Notes: a model not told the origin generated them from the letters alone. Positions 12,766 through 24,067 are shown, numbered from the stretch's first letter. The stretch is DNA of 64,000 bases from Lamellibrachia columna (GCA_963662155.1 OY759267.1:31972976-32036975), one strand, 5' to 3'. Program-made: numbers and translations.

Positions 12766-14335
12766 TCATCCTAGCTGGCGATCTGAACCTTCCTGCCATC
12801 AACTGAGAGAATTTGTGTGTAATAAACCAACAGACAGCTGCAAAACATAACAAACTAATTGAAATAGTTGGGGAATTTGGACTAGTTAATATGGTAAATG
12901 AACCCACCCAGCTAGATTCTGGAAATATATTAGACCTAGTACTTACATCAAACCCATCCCTTATTTCCACCATAAACACAGTGGCAGGCATGAGTGATCA
13001 TGAAGCCATTCTCTTTGATATCAATATGAATCCTAACAGAAAAACCAAACCACCACACAAAGTATACAACTACAGATCCGCAAACTGGGAATCCCTAAAA
13101 TCAAACTGCACCCAGCTAGCTTAGCAGTACTTTTTCGAAAATCAGATGAACAAGAACTCAAATTGGAACTTCTTTCATAAAAACGACACTAACCTGATAG
13201 GAGTATCCATCCCTAGCCACATGACAAGATCTAAACAACACCTACTCTGGATCACAAGACTCATTATCAGACTACTGAGAAAAAGGGACAAAACTCATGC
13301 TAAAGTCAAGAAAATAAAAAATTAAACATTATGAAAACTTTTAAAAATTAAGAAAAATAACCACCAAAGCAGTGACCAAAATCTATAACAGTTACATTAA
13401 CAACATTATTGGAGAAAGTTTGATGACAAATCCAAAACAATTTTAACAAGAATTTAACAAGAGTACCATCACAAACAACAAGTTCCGGATGGCAAGTGGA
13501 CAAGGAAGCCACTGGCTTATCGAGAGTCCAACAATTTTCTCATCTATGTGTAGCCCGCCCTTATCAGATATCTGTCAATTATATTTTTAAACATATTCAC
13601 ACTACCAGTATTAACACAATCATTTGGCAGTTTGTTCCATTCATTTATCACCCTCTGTGAGAAAGAGTAGTTTCTCATGTCCAACCTACACTGTTCCTTA
13701 ACTAATGCTACTTTGTGTCCCCTGGTTCTACTGCCTTCTTTAAGTTTGAAGAACATATTCCTATCAACATCCTCGTTCACTATTTTAAACACTTCTATTT
13801 GGTCTCCTCTTAATTTTGGTCCTTCATCAGACAAAACAAAACAGAAAATCTTGGCATTCAGGCACTAAAAGTAAATAACAACTTGAAAACAACCGACTAT
13901 GACAAAGCAAATGCTCTCAATGACAACTTTATATCAGTTTTCACAACTGAGCAACTTCCTATCCCAAAAGGCCCATCACCATTTCCCTTAATTCAAACCC
14001 TAGAAATTGGACTAAACGGCATGAAAAAACAGCTTGAAGCTCTAAACCCCAACAAAGCGCCAGGACCAGATGATATTACTGCAAAAATACTAAAGGAAAC
14101 TGCTAAAGAGACATCCCCCATAATACAGGACATTTTCCATCAATCATACACCACTGGCAAACTCCCCTAAGCCTGGACTACAGTCCTTGTCTCGGCAGTG
14201 CACAATAAAGGCAATAAATTCGACCCAGCTAACTATAGACTAACATCTTTAACTTGTATTCTGTGTAAGGTGGTGGAGCATATCGTCCTTAGCCATCTAC
14301 ATATACGCTATATAAAAGATAGCTATGCTGGACCA
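12766..14335 (+). mobile_element. LINE family D fragment, split by a reverse LINE B insertion
   Basis: Left part (12766-13437): C-terminal endonuclease with VILAGDLNLPAIN, EPTQLDSGNILDLVLTSNP, GMSDHEAILFDI and PPHKVYNYRSANW. Right part (13835-14335): N-terminal reverse transcriptase with ANALNDNFISVFTTE, NPNKAPGPDDITAKILKE, GKLP and NKGNKFDPANYRLTSLTC. Between them sits a reverse-strand LINE B 3' fragment. The rest of the polymerase is missing. Stops at 12805, 13122 and 14168 mark it as dead. It belongs to the general Jockey/CR1 group; clade uncertain. Confidence 0.8.
13438..13834 (-). mobile_element. LINE B copy 2, 3' fragment nested in LINE D
   Basis: Minus-strand copy of the B C-terminal end. 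Reading back from 13834 it gives GDQIEVFKIVNEDVDRNMFF, SRTRGHKVALVKEQCRLDM and NEWNKLPNDCVN, then the 3' UTR (GATAAGCCAGTGGCTTCC) and two decamer tail units near 13438-13460. It lies between the two halves of LINE D, so it inserted after that element. Confidence 0.85.
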
Positions 14336-15305
14336 TTTTGAGATAATTAAGTTATTGCAAAGTATTATACATCATTGGAAAGGACTATTATTAAGATGCA
14401 TCATGGAATCAGTTGTATGGCTGTAGGTTAATTAGTTTTCATGTTAGAGCACTTTAAAGACACCCCCGTCAACATTTCCAAAACAAGTTTTTTCTATTTT
14501 TATTAAAAAAGTGTACCTGGCTTAAAAAATTACTAATATTAAAGTTAATGTAATGTTTTTGACATATTGTGGAAATACTAAATGTTCTCAACATGTGTGG
14601 GGATCATTCACACCAGTGCATCCATTATTTTGGTTGCAAGAAAGCTGTAAACAGTGCTATTTTTCACTTATGTTGAACATTTATACAGGGGCAATTGGTA
14701 AAAAGAAAAAAAAACAATATATACCCTACAGAGACATTTTAAAACTTGATGTCTATTTCTAAGCATGATTGACATGTATAGATCATTAGCATTATTATGT
14801 ATATGAAAATATTGTTTACAAGGTTTTAACTGCGAACTATTATGCAGATTTTGCCAAAGGCCTTTTCACAGGTGTATCATGTAAGACGAAATGTAAGCTT
14901 TTACTGTCATACTTATTGCATTATCTGGGTGTATTAGTAGTTCAAATAAGAAACAACTACTATAAATATGTATGTCATTACAAGTATCATATATCAATAT
15001 GTGTGGATCGTTGAGTGAATAACCATTCTGACACAATATTGCATACCAACTATCAGTTGTACATCATTTTTAGAGTTGCATACAGCTTCACCCATCATCT
15101 AGGCCATCATCATATCCAAAATAGATAAATTTGGCATAAACAAATATTTACATTACTACTAATACTAGTCATTAGTCACTATACATAAGTCGTATCCACA
15201 GTTATGATAGTACTTATAAAACAATAACTTATAAAACAATCAGAAAGCACAGTGTAAATCATATTAACATTTCAAGTGTAAGACTGTCAGCTTCGAGGTA
15301 ATGTG
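14336..15305. other. AT-rich stretch, nothing recognised
   Basis: No domain, RNA gene or repeat matched by eye. A short plus-strand frame at 14553-14762 has no family signature. Confidence 0.4.
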
Positions 15306-15900
15306 AGTAATGAATACAACGAAGAGCAACTAAGATGATTCCAGAATTAAGAGACCTTAGTTACGAAAGTCGCTTATTACAATGTGGTTTGACAACACTA
15401 GAGACCAGGAGACTAAGAGGAGACCAAATAGAAGTGTTTAAAATAGTGAACGGTTATGAGGATGTTGATAGGAATATGTTCTTCAAACTTAAAGAAGGCA
15501 GTAGAACCAGAGGACACAAAGCAGCATTAGTTAAGGAGCAGTGTAGGTTGGACATGAGAAAGTACTCTTTCTCACAGAGGGTGATAAATGAATGGAACAA
15601 ACTGCCAAATGATTGTGTTTATGCTAGTAGTGTGAATATGTTTAAAAATAGAATTGACAGATATCTGATAAGGGCGGGCTACACATAGATGAGAAAATTG
15701 TTGGACTCTCGATAAGCCAATGGCTTCCTTGTCCACTTGCCATCAGGAACTTGTTGTTCGAGATGTCAATCTTGTTAAACCTTGTTAAATCTTGTTAAAC
15801 CTTGTTAAATCTTGTTAAACCTTGTTAAATCTTGTTAAATCTTGTTAAATCTTGTTAAATCTTGTTAAATCTTGTTAAATCTTGTTAAATCTTGTTAAAT
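15306..15900 (+). mobile_element. LINE B copy 3, 3' fragment with decamer tail
   Basis: 5'-truncated copy beginning in the RATKMIPELRDLSYESRLL region. Its single open frame, 15335-15688, is uninterrupted to the natural end at GYT-stop, and the 3' UTR follows. It is the least damaged C-terminal end in the window. It starts at an arbitrary point, as expected for incomplete reverse transcription. Confidence 0.85.
15771..15900 (+). repeat. LINE B 3' tail, 13 x 10 bp
   Basis: Thirteen consecutive decamers CTTGTTAAAT or CTTGTTAAAC; C and T alternate in the first six units, then all are CTTGTTAAAT. Other B copies carry only one or two units, so the tail length is variable, as in CR1/L2-type elements with short tandem tails. 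Confidence 0.9.
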
Positions 15901-15982
15901 CCTTTCTTCATCTTGTCTGCTGGGACATCGTTGACAGGTCAGTCACGCGGTCACTTTGCAAGTTTGTTTACATGTTTTATTG

Positions 15983-18385
15983 GTAGCATCCCAGTAGCCC
16001 CTGTCCCAGTAGCCCCTGTCCCAGTAGCCCCCGAGGTGTGAGAATTGAGTGCCAGTAGCCCCCCGAAGTGTGAGAATTGAGTGCCACTAGCCCTCCAGTC
16101 AGTATGCTGTTGATTTAACACACCCCCTCTTTCTAGATATTTCTAATTGTAGGAAGAGTTAATCATTTGAAGGGTCCACCATTTGAAGCTCCATGTAACT
16201 TTCACACATCAATTGTGTGGTATGAAAAGCTCACTGTCCTAAGAGTTAAAGTAAATCCTCTACATAAAGCTTGTTAGAGGTGAGCAAAACCCAATTTAAC
16301 TCACACATAAAAGCTAATTGCCCTGATCCAGGTAAAAGCTATTGAAAGTCAATTGCCCTAACTTTTAACTGAATAAACTATTGATTGTGGATTTGTGGTG
16401 TTCTGTGCCTGTCAGTTCACACATTTCTAGCCAATAAGGAAAGGATATGTTGAGCTGCTCTGCTGAGTTTCATGTTAAATTTTAAATTTGAGTTCGGAAT
16501 GACACGTGAAACATGGCTGCAAGTGTTGAGTTCATCGAACGTGCTAGGGGACTTCCTGTTGCTGTTTTGAACAGTTATACCTATCACAAATCCAAATTGA
16601 AAGCGTTGACAAATGGCATGAAGTTCACATGTAGCAAGAGAAAAAGTGTGAAGTGTAAGGCATTTGTGGTGGTCAGCGATGATGGAACTGTGGTGAAAGC
16701 TGAATATAGCCACAATCACCAACCCAACCCAGGTGACGTACAAGCGCGACAATTGAGAGGAAACATGAGGAAGCGAGCCAGGGATGAAACAACTTCAATG
16801 CGGGTAATTTACGATCAGGAAAAGGTGAAACTGTTTCAACAAAGTTCGACTGCGATGGCTTCACCAGGTGAGACAGCATCTGCTCTGCTCCAATACCAGC
16901 ATGTCAAGTCATCACTGTACCGTGATCGGAGGAAACGCTTCCCCCTAATGCCTTCCACAAGAGGTGACATTGACCTGGACAGCCAGTGGACAACTACGGT
17001 TCAATGAGATCGGTTCCTGCTTGGCGAAGATGGCGATGGAGCCGACAAAATAATAGCGTTTGCATCCAACTCTGCTCTGCATGCGCTAGCGAATGCTGAT
17101 ACCCATCACATGGATGGGACGTTTGCAACAGCACCAAGGCTGTTTTATCAAATAGTCACATTGCATGTATTCGTTCTTGGGGTGATGCTGCCACTTGTGT
17201 TTGGTCTGCTCCCCAACAAAGACGGGAACACCTACATTCGTTTCCTCAGTTTGGTGAAGGAAAAGTCTGAATCAATCGGATTCACCATCAGCCCCCAACG
17301 TATCATGCAGGATTTTGAGAAAGGTCTGATGAATGCCTGCGTACACGTGTTCCCCGGAGTGATTGTCAAGAGGTGCTACTTCCACTACGCCCAGTGTCTG
17401 TGGCAGAGAATCCAAGGTATCGGACTATCCGTGAGCTACAGAGAGAACGCTGACCACAGGAATTGGTTTCGTATGCTAGTAGCGATGCCATTCGTCCCCG
17501 TGCCACATGTGAAAGACGCATTTCAATTTATCAAGAACACAGCACCAGATGCACCCCATGTACGATACTTCAATGACTACTTCGACAGGACATGGATGAA
17601 CGGGCAGTATCCAATCGAAATGTGGAATTCCTTTAAATATGACGGCCCTCGCACCAACAATCACGTTGAAGGGTATCATACACGACTCATGCGGAAGGCA
17701 GGCAAGATACACCCCAATATCTTTGAGGTGGTCGAGCTGTTCAGCCAAGAGGAAACCGCATCACTCGTCTCCATCCTCCAGATACAGTCGGGTCAGCCCG
17801 CTCCCAAGCGCAGGAAGAAGTACATCAACCTTGATGCTCGTTTGGACCAACTTGGACTGGAATACATGTTATGTGACCGGGGAATTGAGTCATATCTCAG
17901 TGCCATTGGACACATGATGGACAATTTCACTTAATTTCATTGACTAGTCATGCTTGCATATGGATATGGTATTATATGTGCAAACAACTTATTATCAACT
18001 TTGATGTGACATTGTAATGTTTTCCCACAACAATGTTTTGATTACTGCTATGAACACAGCATTATTTTTATGTTACATTTCCATTTACTGTCTATTTCTC
18101 TTAATGGTTGGTTACCTGTATCTGTGTATAACAAATAAAAGAGGGTTTTTACAGTTTCCCTCCAATAAAAAAGTCCAACATTCCTTGACTATGCACCAGA
18201 TATATGACTATTTTCTTATTTAAAATCAGGTACCTACATTTGTTCAGCCCTAAAGTTAAGATGGGATAGAACACTGAATGGAACAGCCAGGTGGCTTTGG
18301 CAAAATGGTAAGTAGTGCCACTAGCCCCCATTAGTGCCAGTAGCCCCCGGGGGGCTAGTGGGACGGGGGCTAGGGGTACTAGACC
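15983..18385 (+). mobile_element. MULE (Mutator-like element) with TIRs and candidate TSD
   Basis: The ends are inverted relatives. The left end (from 15983) and the reverse complement of the right end (to 18385) share TAGYAYCCC...TAGCCCC, GTCCCASTAGCCCC and further CCAGTAGCCCC copies. Direct flanks GTTTTATTG (15974-15982) and GTTTTATCT (18386-18394) agree in 7 of 9 bases, as expected for an aged 9-bp duplication. The sub-terminal CAGTAGCCCC motif is repeated several times at both ends. It encloses one transposase gene and an AATAAA at about 18134. Length is about 2.4 kb. Confidence 0.75.
16513..17934 (+). pseudogene. MULE transposase with N-terminal FLYWCH zinc finger; one in-frame TGA
   Basis: A single reading frame of about 473 codons interrupted only by TGA at 17005-17007. 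Residues 14-69 form a FLYWCH-type finger with Cys40, Cys48, His67 and His69 as likely zinc ligands; the usual Trp is Phe38. The second half carries the MULE catalytic region: MDGTF (first Asp), IMQDFEKGLMNA (second Asp), a CYFHYAQC zinc-like motif and TNNHVEGYH (catalytic Glu). Role: cut-and-paste transposition, nuclear. The start is chosen at 16513 (AAACATGG, good context). ORFs 16513-17007 and 17110-17934 are the two halves; the frame stays open from 17008 to 17110. The stop probably inactivates it; read-through is unlikely but untested. Confidence 0.85.
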
Positions 18386-18394
18386 GTTTTATCT

Positions 18395-18984
18395 CCCGCC
18401 AAAATGAGCAAAACACCCTCCAGAACTTCAAACATACACTGCTACACGATAATATAGTTAGATAGATCAATTACTACTTACACATGTACTTGAAGAATGG
18501 ATATTTATGAACTTTCAACAACTACGACGAGAAAGACAAACTTGAAACAACAGCGGGCTAGGATATCGGATAATTTATTATTATGACATGTGTGTGGCAC
18601 CACCTAACGTTCAAATAGCTAGATAATTATTGGCGTCAGTGGATAGTGATACGGGGTTGTTTTATTTGTACAGTACATTACTACCCAGACCTAGCCAAAA
18701 TAAAAATAAATATTTTTGTGTTAATAAATGATCATTGAAAGACATACAATTGTTTTATTCGTGAATCAATGTGAATCCCGGATTTGCAAGAATCATGAAA
18801 TTTTCACCTTAAAAAACAAAATACTTTCACCTAAAGAAATAAAACAGGATGTATATCAAAGTAAAGAACGTTTATTCAGCTTTACAGGCATATGCACACT
18901 TTTATTATAGGTGGTCTATGTTGGCTGCTATGGACCGTTAAAGGCACCCCCTATAAATGGGCCTCTCTGGGTACACGTTTTTGG
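18395..18984. other. AT-rich stretch, nothing recognised
   Basis: No coding or repeat signature beyond base composition. Confidence 0.4.
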
Positions 18985-19303
18985 GTTCAGCCTCCTGTTA
19001 CGTTTCCCATTGGCAACCATGTTAACATTTTGCACGATTATAAGAAAACAGGACCATAAAAAATTCTGAAACTGAATATTGACCAATTTCTGCATAAATT
19101 ACTATGCACATGTGCCTTGTGGTGAAAAAAATTGCCAAAAATCCTTCCGCCTATTTAAATCATCTAAAAATCCACGGTTACACTGCTAACATGTTCTACC
19201 AGCAAAATTGCCAATGTGTCTGCTCAAATGCAGTTATGTCAGATGGTATGATCTTTTGAAAACTACACATATCTAAAATTACTGTGCCGTACATTCGTTT
19301 GTA
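18985..19303. repeat. Diverged partial copy of MITE family M1
   Basis: Shares the internal order of the two better copies: TTGGCAACCATGTTAACATTTTG, ATTATAAGAAAACAGGACCA, AATTCTGAAACT, CCTTCCGCCT and a final ACATTCGTTTG. Many substitutions are present and recognisable terminal repeats are lacking. It lies head-to-tail directly before copy 2. Confidence 0.55.
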
Positions 19304-19752
19304 GGAGTCAGACCACAGTTGAGAATTGCATTGGTGGCCATGTTAACGTTTTGTCTGATTATAAGAAAACGTGACCACTAAAAATTCTGAAACTTTTTCA
19401 CAGCAACTGCCATCATCTCGTTGACATGCTGACCAAGTTTTATCAAAATCACATACCTTCAGCTCTTTTAAAACGCCCCGACGTGCGATGCCCATCAATT
19501 TTGACAAAAATAGTCATGTATTCATGCGCCAACGTGGCCCATAGCAGAAAAATTCCCATAAATCCCTCCGCCTGTTAAACTCTCAAAAAAATGCACCATT
19601 TCACAGCCTATAGCTTCTACAAACAAACCTGTGAATATGCCTGCTTAATTGCATTTATGTCACATCATATGAATTCTTTAAATTCACATATCGCAATTTA
19701 ATATGCCCTACATTTGAAACAATAAACAGGAAGGTCAACTGTAGTCTAACCC
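19304..19752. mobile_element. MITE family M1, copy 2
   Basis: About 450 bp, colinear with 21302-21765. The left terminus GGAGTCAGACCACAGTTGA and the reverse complement of the right terminus GGGGTTAGACTACAGTTGA form a 19-bp imperfect TIR. No coding capacity. The superfamily is not assigned because I see no clear TSD. Confidence 0.65.
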
Positions 19753-19777
19753 CAAATAGGGAATTTGGGGTTAGACT
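19743..19777. repeat. 15-bp perfect hairpin at the right end of MITE copy 2
   Basis: AGTCTAACCCCAAAT (19743-19757) and its exact inverse ATTTGGGGTTAGACT (19763-19777) with a 5-bp loop. The left arm includes the MITE terminus, so a second, inverted terminus abuts it. Confidence 0.8.
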
Positions 19778-19792
19778 AGTGTCAAATTTTAT

Positions 19793-20008
19793 ATCAAGTT
19801 GCGGCACAGTGTATATGTAGACACATTATGGAATACTCCTGCTTGTCAAGTCATTATTATTTGTTTGACAGCCAAGTCTAAACAATGCTTTGCCCGTATT
19901 ATTAGCTGAAAACCAGTCACATAATTTAATTATAGGTCGATTTTGACACTTGATAAATCATAGATCATGTACACTAGATTTACATGAATCAATGAAGCCT
20001 GCTTACTG
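19793..20008. repeat. Dispersed repeat family R1, copy 2
   Basis: Same orientation as 2703-2941, with small indels and about 10 percent difference by eye. It directly follows the MITE copy and hairpin. Confidence 0.75.
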
Positions 20009-20194
20009 CCCCTTTGAATATACTAATGAGTTTATTTTTAAATTAGTATTCATATAATTGCTTGATTTTAAACCAAACATGGCATAACTTTGTAAGAAAA
20101 TTTGACATTTTTCACATTTAACATGATTTAGGGTAAATTCCAATGTGTCAGGTTTGTCAAATTGTATTGTTTGTGTGACTGCTTTCATACTTCT

Positions 20195-20600
20195 AGTTGA
20201 TAAGATACAAGGCGAACAGCTTGATGTCGATACGCCACCATAAAAGGGTATCACATGTCCAGATGCCAATCGTGGCTAGATTTGAAAATGCTGATCTACG
20301 CAGTGCTTCTAGTGGGTGTGGCACAACCAAAATACAACTATTCTGTCCAAATTTGTCACACAATGTTGCTAACACACTGGGCCACAAGACAAATATCACC
20401 AGTGACCGCTCTAGTCCAAAACGGCTACCTGTTCCGTCACATACTTGTGTCATACCCCGTAATTTTCGCAAACTTTCCATTTTGGCATCCGATCTGTACC
20501 ATGATGTTCGTGATTGCTACTGCTGTCTGCCTTTTCCAAGCAAACTGTTCACTTTTCCTATCAACCTGTGCCTATGGGAATGATTATATCTTATGTTAAC
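20195..20600. other. Stretch open in several frames, no gene called
   Basis: Two plus-strand frames (about 128 and 114 codons) and one minus-strand frame (95 codons) overlap. None shows a domain, transmembrane pattern or splice structure that I can trust, and the overlap argues for chance openness. I see no reason to prefer one. Confidence 0.3.
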
Positions 20601-20615
20601 CACTTCAGAGTTATG

Positions 20616-20690
20616 GTTAGCTAGGGATGGGGTTGCTAGAGATGGGGTTAGCCAGGGATGTGGTTAGCTAGAGATGGGGTTAGTATTGAT
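20616..20690. repeat. Short minisatellite, about 18-bp unit
   Basis: Four imperfect units of GGTTAGCTAGRGATGGGGTT type. Confidence 0.75.
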
Positions 20691-20699
20691 TTTGGAAAG

Positions 20700-21300
20700 G
20701 CAACAGTTATTGTTGATATTAAAAATTGCTCATTGTAGACTTTTAGCTTACCACAAGCTCTATAATGCTATTATAGCATATGAAAAATAAACAAATTGTA
20801 TTTATTAGCAATGAAATATCATGTTACACATCAACTTGCGCAATATATCAGCTCGTGCACATCAAACGTTATAGTACAAAACTAAAATGTACATTTATTT
20901 GACATGTTTTATATTTAGTAGATCGGTTATAGGACACCTCCTAAAGGACACTGTTAAACAGTTTAAATAGTAGTGTAATGTAATGATCTTGTTCACTAGA
21001 TGGAATCAATAACATATATATAATATTATCCAGTCTGACACCGACAATTGGTTAAGTCAAACACACACAACATGGGACAGGTTAGCAACCGTTTTTATTT
21101 ATTTATTTATTTTCAAAAATATGAGCCCTAATTATATTATCATAATTTCAAATTATAAAAATGATAAGAAATTTTTTATAACAAACTAATAATTTCATCC
21201 AAATTACGTGTAACATCCACAATTAAGCTAATAACAACGACCGAAACATAAGCATATCAACATTTTATAACCGTGTTTGTGACCCCGACTTCCGTCTAAT
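20700..21300. other. AT-rich stretch, nothing recognised
   Basis: Contains a TTTATTTATTTATTTATTTT run near 21094 and no gene signature. Confidence 0.4.
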
Positions 21301-21301
21301 T

Positions 21302-21765
21302 GGAGTCAGACCACAGTTGAGAATTTCATTGGTGGCCATGTTAACGTTTTGTCTGATTATAAGAAAACATGACCACTAAAAATTCTAAAACTTTTTCATA
21401 GCAACTGCCATCATCTCATTGACATGCTGACCAAGTTTATCAAAATCACATACCTCCAGCTCTTTTAAAACACCCCGACGTGCAATGCCCATCCATTTAA
21501 AAAAAAATAGCCATGTATTCATGTGCCCACGAAGCCCATATATATATAGCAGAAAAATTCCCATAAAACCCTCCGCTGTTAAACTCTCAAAAAAATGAAA
21601 CATTTCACAGCCAATATAGCTTCTACAAACAAACCTGTGAATATGCCTGCTCAATTGCACTTATGTCACATCATATGAATTCTTTAAATTCACATATCGC
21701 AATTTAATACGCCCTATACATTCGTGTGAAACAATAAACAGGAAGGTCAACTGTGGTCTTACTCC
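21302..21765. mobile_element. MITE family M1, copy 3
   Basis: Best-preserved copy, 464 bp. Left end GGAGTCAGACCACAGTTGA; the reverse complement of the right end is GGAGTAAGACCACAGTTGA (18 of 19 identical). The internal sequence is colinear with 19304-19752 with only scattered changes and one extra TATATATA. No transposase. Confidence 0.75.
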
Positions 21766-22230
21766 TGTAACACATCAGGAAGTCTAACTGAGGCATGAAC
21801 CCTTTGGTCGACTTGCTGATCATAGCACTACTAGCGCCGCCTAACGAGCTCCGGCATTGCTATAAAAGGGTATGCAACTAGGAGTGACCCAACTCACCTT
21901 TCAGCATCCGTATCTCGGCATTGCGATGCGTAATCCGAATACTATGACCACACACAAATGTCCCAATGAATAAACTTTCACTATACCTACTTGTCATTAA
22001 AAACATATATGGATTTCTTACGAAAATAGGTATGTTTACGACTGTACACACAAAAATCACATAAAACCACATACGGTCACGTGACAATGTTGCCCGAAGT
22101 GAGGTGTGACACCCTTTGTTAACCAAATAGTCTACCCAACAAAAGGAGCCAATGATCAGTCTTGCAAAGGTTATGTTTACGCGTATATATTATATATAGC
22201 AGGCGATTACATTATTTTTTAACATAACAC
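21766..22230. other. Unassigned sequence with a TATA-like motif
   Basis: TATAAAAGGG at about 21861 resembles a TATA box, but no downstream gene is recognised. A minus-strand frame of 82 codons (22126-21878) is hydrophobic in its first half and matches no family I know. Confidence 0.3.
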
Positions 22231-22288
22231 CTCATATCTGCTGATTTGTACGTACTTGCCTCATATCTGCTGATTTGTACGTACTTGC
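22231..22288. repeat. 28-bp tandem duplication
   Basis: CTCATATCTGCTGATTTGTA plus CGTACTTGC occurs twice back to back without a mismatch. A second small triplicate, GTGCTTCTGCTTGTAT, lies at about 22391-22435. Confidence 0.85.
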
Positions 22289-22612
22289 AATTATAAAAGA
22301 AATAATGTTTTATTTCATTAAGAAAACTTCACTTATTCGCCACGTGCAAGAGGACACCTGTCAACTGCTGTAGAACGCGAGGGAGGGAGGGTGCTTCTGC
22401 TTGTATGTGCTTCTGCTTGTATGTGATTCTGCTTGAAGATAGATGTCTGTTAGGTCAGGGCATTTATCAAGTTGTGGCCGTAGAATTTTGCTTATGCCTT
22501 ACCGGATCTCTGCGTCGGAAACTGCCAGCAATCCAGACGAAGTGGTGGTTTGCACCACTCTGTCAAAGTCATCCTGGCTTAGCCGTAGCAACCAAACCCC
22601 ACAGCTATAGCT

Positions 22613-22666
<54 letters not shown>
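22613..22666. repeat. (ACT)n microsatellite
   Basis: About 18 uninterrupted CTA/ACT triplets. The poly-Leu and poly-Val frames over it are by-products. Confidence 0.95.
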
Positions 22667-22667
<1 letters not shown>

Positions 22668-23144
22668 GTCATGTGTTGTCTCCTCCATTGTAAAATCCCA
22701 TGTAAATCCAAGTAAAATTACTAATGAAAGTGACAAAACCGTTATCTGAATGCAAAGACGTCTAATCCGCCTGAGAATCCAAATGACAGTGACATGAGAC
22801 CAGTATGTTAGGGGGGTGGGGACAAATTGTCACCAGTGCAGCCTCCGTCTGCTAAGTTACATAAAAGCAGAGCAAGTCACATTATAATATATTTACAGAC
22901 ATCGGTCAACGTTTGTTTATTTCAGTTAATTGGACACTGTCACGTTTCATTCTATAAGAGGTTTATGTGATGATGCAAATGCGTAGTAACATTTTAATAG
23001 GACATGACAGGCATGAAATGTTGACCAGTGGTTTCGTGGCGTCATACTAACCCACTGTGCAGCAGCGACTAGAGTAGACCATAGTCTGTGGAGTAGACAG
23101 ATCTAAACTACAATCTTAGTAAGAACATGAAACAAATATGCTAT

Positions 23145-23148
<4 letters not shown>

Positions 23149-23213
<65 letters not shown>
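23149..23213. repeat. (TA)n microsatellite
   Basis: About 32 uninterrupted TA dinucleotides. Confidence 0.95.
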
Positions 23214-23214
<1 letters not shown>

Positions 23215-23871
23215 CGCACAGAAGAACAATTAACCGAGACATAACGTTATATGGCAGACTAACTAAAATGTACTTAATTTCTGTGAAGAACTGTTTAACT
23301 TTACCAAGATGATATATGGCCGAAACGGAAACTATGCCGGAAACGGCGACTGCTACTCAGAACAATGATAGGTGTAAGTCATATGTGATTTCTGACCCAG
23401 ACAGAACACCCGTTACGCGGGAAAATATGATAACCCGCATTCCCGTTTGCGCATCCGTTCTTGCGCACAGTTATTATCGTAAATTGGGAAATGTCAATGC
23501 AGCGCCCTAAAAGCCAGATTATACCAGCGACGCTACAAAGGTTTATCACTGTCAGCGTGTATTCATTGCATACCGTTATAATGGATAATAAATGTAGAAG
23601 CCTGGGCCTAATGCCAGATACATAAAAAGTCACAGGGTCACATATAATTGCAAATTGAGACCTTGCATGGAATCTAATGGCTCCATAAGTTCACTTGGCT
23701 GGAAAAATGTTTACTTTAGAAATATTTGCAGAGGCAATCAAGCCATGATTAACCATAAACTTATCACCCTTTGACCCTACCAGTGGACATTCTATTGTCT
23801 AGGTCAGGGTTCGGCAACCTTTTTGAACGGAGGGCCAAATGAATGACTTGGAATAGGTCAGCGGGCCACAC

Positions 23872-23876
23872 ATACA

Positions 23877-23960
<84 letters not shown>

Positions 23961-23976
23961 TGCATGCACGCACATA
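23872..23976. repeat. (ACGC)n microsatellite
   Basis: About 25 tetramers, nearly uninterrupted, ending in GCATGCATGCACGC. It lies inside the hAT element, 67 bp from its left terminus. Confidence 0.95.
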
Positions 23977-24002
23977 AGGATATCATCATTCTTGTAACAC
24001 GT

Positions 24003-24005
<3 letters not shown>

Positions 24006-24067
<62 letters not shown>
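24006..24067. repeat. (TA)n microsatellite
   Basis: About 30 TA units, inside the hAT element. Confidence 0.95.

Larger units (their letters stand above)
10065..12769 (+). mobile_element. LINE family B copy 1 (CR1/L2-like non-LTR retrotransposon), nearly complete
   Basis: The longest B copy in the window. Order: APE endonuclease (10097-10813), linker, reverse transcriptase (11041-12235), C-terminal region to about 12659, then a 3' UTR with AAGCCAATGGCTTTCTTGTC and a tail of CTTGTTAAAT decamers. Several stops and a frameshift make it inactive. Five further pieces of this family occur in the window (13438, 15306, 30362, 41452 and 43591), plus shorter remnants. Short-repeat 3' tails and domain order fit the CR1/L2 group; the exact clade is inferred. 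Confidence 0.85.

Noticed and set aside
16513..17934. Selenoprotein interpretation of the in-frame TGA in the MULE
   Set aside because: No known selenoprotein in the family and no SECIS-like hairpin recognised downstream; decay by nonsense mutation is simpler.
20197..20599. Two long overlapping plus-strand frames as a gene
   Set aside because: Mutually overlapping with a third frame on the other strand, no domain, no splice evidence; codon use gives no reason to choose.
21878..22126. Minus-strand frame with a hydrophobic stretch as a receptor exon
   Set aside because: Only one hydrophobic segment, no family motif and no convincing splice sites.
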